Shown here one piece after another: positions 30,601 through 33,997 of a stretch of DNA of 33,997 bases (position 1 is its first letter; each line of letters starts with the position of its first letter). Location of the stretch: NCBI RefSeq assembly GCF_000264995.1, contig NW_006767442.1, forward strand, positions 308,830 to 342,826. Reading direction: 5' to 3'. Source of the stretch: Punctularia strigosozonata HHB-11173 SS5 (Eukaryota > Basidiomycota > Agaricomycetes > Corticiales > Punctulariaceae). The notes under the pieces are model-generated. The model saw only the letters and a list, made by a program, of their open reading frames with translations, searched no databases and was not told where the DNA came from. The position numbers were made by a program, and so were the translations under genes.

Positions 30601-31660
30601 GATGGTCTCATCAACGTCCGTCGCTTCCTTCGGACGTTGGGGATGCTCCGGCGAAAGGCTAAGCATACTGCTGGCAGTACGTCTCACACTTATGTTTGTG
30701 CATCCCCATCTAACCATAATTATATACAGGCCAACGTGACGGGACGCGATCGCGTACGCTCATCGACGTTGTGTCACGTAGGCTCAAGCTCGCAGCGGAT
30801 TCCTATCGTGTGGCATACAAGTCTCTCACAAAACTCGACCCAGCCGGCACATGGTGCTCTCGTTACAAGGAACTTCGCAAGGAGGATCTGCGTGGTCCTT
30901 CTCGTGACGACACGATCCCGGACGAGGAATCAGAGCGACACCGTACCCCATCTTGGATTTGGACCTTGCCCAGCGACGACCGATCGGAAGACCATACACC
31001 GAATGAAACAACTGACAAGAAGGGTGGTGAACTTTACCTCCGGGGCGAGTGGGCACGGCAGCGCGCACGGGTTCATCGGCACGACGAAGAACTGATCTTA
31101 CTTCAAGAGGAAATGCGGCGAGTGCTTGTGTTTCTATGCAATAAGTCTCAATGGTGGGAGAAACAGTGGCTTCACCGATTGAACTCCGAAGATCAGCCTC
31201 TACTTGCGAGCTCGCGGATTGCTCGGGGCCTCAAGGCGTATGGATTGCAACAAGCACGAATGTATCAGGACCTTGCAAAGTCGTTTGCCGGCCGATGGAT
31301 CCCCCTCCTCAAGCACTACGGCATCAGCAAGGATTGGATACAGGAATACGAGGAAATAGTGCCCCCCGAAGCAGGTGAGTATTCTGATACGATGCGGGAA
31401 ATCATACCACTCATATTTCTGGTAGACAAAGTCTTCACGAAGTGGTTGCGTGAACGAAAATCCCGGCAGGAGAAGGCGGCGGCTAAACTGGGTGAGTTGT
31501 TCGACCATGTCAATCGGCGCCCATGGCTCACCACCTCTCAGCTCAGAAACGCGCGGTCAACGCGGAGAGTTCGGACGATGATGGCGACGACGAATTAGAC
31601 GAAGACGAGTTAGAACAGAACGATGTAGTAGACGGAGACTTGTCCATCAGCACATCATAA
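27689..31660 (+). CDS. CxC2-KDZ transposase, apparently complete
   Basis: Transposase of the Kyakuja-Dileera-Zisupton class. About twelve exons with canonical introns read through in frame (27689-27997, 28052-28267, 28312-28692, 28746-28939 and so on) to the TAA at 31658, giving a protein of about 1,050 aa. After a basic N terminus, the CxC2 cysteine cluster shows CLEC, CDDC, CAEC, then LGLEIQLGH, YCNC and TFRLLDNFHQLTLQGK. Next are GGLAVLCPACPQP, ALDACFKMK, HGVADLQRGERY, SYDIACQW (catalytic Asp region), GLTHGETVEQEWA (catalytic Glu; most relatives have Asp or Asn where His stands) and LDDHWNFWNFRKI. The helical C terminus includes WARQRARVHRHDEELILLQEE and an acidic tail. No stop or frame break was met. 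The single His-for-Asp/Asn change may matter for activity. Confidence 0.87.
27689..31660 (+). mobile_element. KDZ DNA transposon, minimal extent
   Basis: The transposase gene defines the core; the real ends lie outside it. Neither terminal inverted repeats nor a target-site duplication could be recognised by eye in 26.7-27.7 or 31.7-32.6 kb, so the given bounds are only those of the coding region. Confidence 0.6.
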
Positions 31661-33239
31661 CTGTACGACACGGCCTCGTTATTCTATGAATCTTTTTGCT
31701 TCCCGATACCAGATCGCAACCTGTCACATATAGGCCGGCTGACGTGCACCTTGAATGCGCCCGCTGTTGTCATAAGTCTGCCCCGTGCGGCGTATTACAT
31801 TTTGTGCATTGCAAGGACACATGGTACTCCACATGCTCAATCATACACAGTATGACTGACGTGTAGATCTGTGGTCCTCGTCCGGAAATCATACGAGGAG
31901 CATAGTACGCGGATGATAGTCTATTTTACATCCCCTTCAAGCCCTAAGAACTGTGCATAGTCTATGTGTATATACAGCAAGTCCTGGGCCATATTGGCCA
32001 CGGTACGTTATCATGAGGTGATCAAGGAGTTCGTGTAGAAGCGGGGCTAGTTGTTCGGGTGTGCATAAAGACAGTCAGACCTGCAACGCAACACAATATT
32101 GCATCGTACAAGAAGATAGTTTACGATGAGCTCGTACACGATTCATCTGACAACCAGCGCCGCCGCGTGGTTCGGGTAACGTTGGCGTGCGCGGCAGAGG
32201 ACGAAGTGTTGGTCTTGATTTGAACGATCAACCACATGACGGGCCGCGACGAAAATGCGTGCTCCAAAGCCTACCCTCAAAAGATCAGGCTAGAGCTAAT
32301 CTGGTGTATTATGCCACATACGCATTTGCCACACATCCGACGATGTTCTCTTGATAGGGCGTCATAATAAGTTGCGGATTGACATCGAGGATTGCTCGCT
32401 ACACGGGTATAAGGAGAGCTATGGCAAAAATCAGTGAAGGCTGTGTGAAGAACGAATGAAGCGTACATAATGGTGGGCTAGAGGCCGTGGTTTTGAGGTA
32501 TACGATACATAGCCCTGCACTCATCGTGGTAAGCTTACAATAAAGCATACTGCAACACTGCTACTTACCCATCGCCCGAATGAACGTAAGCAGGGTAGGG
32601 AGTATATATCAAACGGCTACCCGAGGGACATGAGAGAGAAACAGAGGACCGCAAGGGGAACAAGTGAAGGCCAGGAGAGACAGGAGAAGGGCGAGAGGCG
32701 AACGTCGAATGCCACACGCGCTGCACAGTTATAAGCGCGCCTTTGGAGATGGTGTCCTTGGGCATCAGTATCATGTATGAAGAAGAGGCAAGGCCGTGCG
32801 AGGTGGAACAGGTTCAATGTATGACAAGACAGCTTGACGCGCGTCAGAGCCAGTGTATGTATGAGGGAGTAGTCACATGATACATGCAGGCGAGGAAATT
32901 GGCTGGGCAGGCAACAATGTATCACAAACTTCGACGTGGTGTATGATAAGACTCTCAGGGTCTCAGTCATAACCATCGATCAAGATTTACCAGGATGGAT
33001 GATCGAGGAGGTATGTTTGAGTAGTAAGTATGTATGAAGCATGTGGTAAGATAACTCCTTCAACTATGTATGACAAAGTTTCCACCATCCTCGTTCTCGC
33101 AATTCATATGACGCGCATCGGGACACCAGCCATGCGGTCTAAGACGATGATCGGGTATATACATCAGAAATAGCGTGGACCTCATTATGTATGACCGACC
33201 ACATGCGTATGACAGACACTGAGATTGTGTCCTGTGGGG
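31661..33239. other. gene-free right flank with recurring TATGTATGA motif
   Basis: No exon with family resemblance on either strand in about 1.6 kb. From about 32770 onward a TATGTATGA-like word (TCATACATA on the other strand) recurs irregularly: near 32775, 32817, 32857, 32941, 33029, 33066 and 33186, and again at 33257. The spacing is not constant, so this is a degenerate repeat field rather than a clean array. Confidence 0.45.
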
Positions 33240-33997
33240 ACAAGAAGGTTAAGTCGTATGTATGACCTTCGAGCGCGCGCACACGTACGGATCATCCAAA
33301 ACTAGCAAGAAAAGAAGTAGAAGTGCTGCGCGTGTGTTGGGCGGGAATTTGTCATCTCAAATGACACGCTTCTAAGTCAAGTATCAAGGCGTGCAGGAGC
33401 GGCACAGGAGCCAAAGAGAAAGTAGTAGGATCATGTTTAACGAGACATGATTGTGTGTGCTTGATTCGCACGACGGGACTGTCGGTCTTATTGAGGAAGG
33501 AGAGTTCAGGTTGTATGTATATACTAAGAGCGGGCGCACGCATACTGATTATGCCCGGAAAGAGCTACAACAGCGCTGAAGAGGCTGTGCATGTGTTGAA
33601 TTTGGGGATTAGAGCCCTGAAATGACGCAAGCCGGAGCCGGCTGGCTGAGAGATTTGGTGTGTTAAGGTAAATTGTGTGCTGTATAGGGAAAGAAGCGTG
33701 GCGGAGTGGCGGGAGCAGCGCAGGAGACAAAGAGAAAGTCGTAGGATCATGTTTGACCGGACGTGATTGCGTGCGCATGATTCGCGATCTGTTGAGGAAA
33801 GAGAGTTCAGGTTGTATGTATACACCAAGAGGAGGCACACGCGTACCGATCATGCCCGGAAAGTGCGAGAATGGCGCTGAAGAGGCTGCGCACGCGTTGA
33901 ATTTGGGGATTAGAGCCCTGAAATGGCGCGAGCCGGAGCCGGCTGGCTGAGAGATTTGGTGTGTTAAGGTAAATTGTGTGCTGTATAGGGAAAGAAG
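33240..33997. repeat. ~300-bp tandem repeat reaching the window end
   Basis: Two good copies: about 33385-33696 and 33697-33997, the second ending exactly at the last base of the window with GGGAAAGAAG, the same 3' phrase as the first. The last ~110 bp of the two copies are almost identical; the 5' parts differ by substitutions and small gaps. A third, older fragment at about 33240-33300 (GTATGTATGACC ... CACACGTACGGATCAT) aligns with the middle of the unit. Each unit holds the palindrome-like AGCCGGAGCCGGCT. The array very likely continues beyond the window. Confidence 0.88.

Noticed and set aside
26676-32600. Terminal inverted repeats of the KDZ element
   Set aside because: No convincing inverted match was found by eye in the flanks; left undefined rather than guessed.

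Overview
This is eukaryotic DNA that reads as an Agaricomycete (mushroom or polypore) genome. Genes are split by many 45-60 nt GT-AG introns with CTGAC/CTAAC-type branch sites. Several families present are typical of Basidiomycota: a CxC2-KDZ transposase, a serpentine seven-helix membrane family, secreted PLC-like phosphodiesterases, and stand-alone fungal adenylate-forming enzymes. No LTR element, virus-like element, rRNA, tRNA or CRISPR array was recognised.

Left part (about 0.6-13.5 kb), gene-rich. In order: a 14-TM-type MFS (DHA2) drug transporter (-), a seven-helix membrane protein (+), a DMATS-type prenyltransferase (-), an unresolved stretch (7.5-9.4 kb), a stand-alone adenylate-forming enzyme (+), and a secreted PLC-like phosphodiesterase (+). 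Exon models for the seven-helix protein, the prenyltransferase and the adenylating enzyme close perfectly in frame (345, 448 and 545 aa). Prenyltransferase, acyl/aryl-activating enzyme and efflux pump within 11 kb suggest a small specialised-metabolite cluster; that is inference, and no product can be named.

Middle part (14.5-25.5 kb). A hAT transposon with BED finger and subterminal repeats loses its homology just before the dimerisation motif. Directly after it lies a minisatellite of 56-bp monomers organised as 168-bp trimers. Then come a large lineage-specific gene (-) with a homeodomain-like WFxN segment and an 11-residue Pro-rich repeat, a diverged ~240-bp tandem repeat, and a short gene with an RNase H1 N-terminal (viroplasmin-like) domain whose last exon is one base out of frame.

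Right part (25.8-34.0 kb). A ~280-bp three-copy repeat, then a CxC2-KDZ DNA transposon gene whose coding region looks complete, a gene-free flank, and a ~300-bp tandem repeat running off the window end. The right half looks like a repeat-rich, transposon-bearing accessory region; the left half looks like a metabolic neighbourhood.
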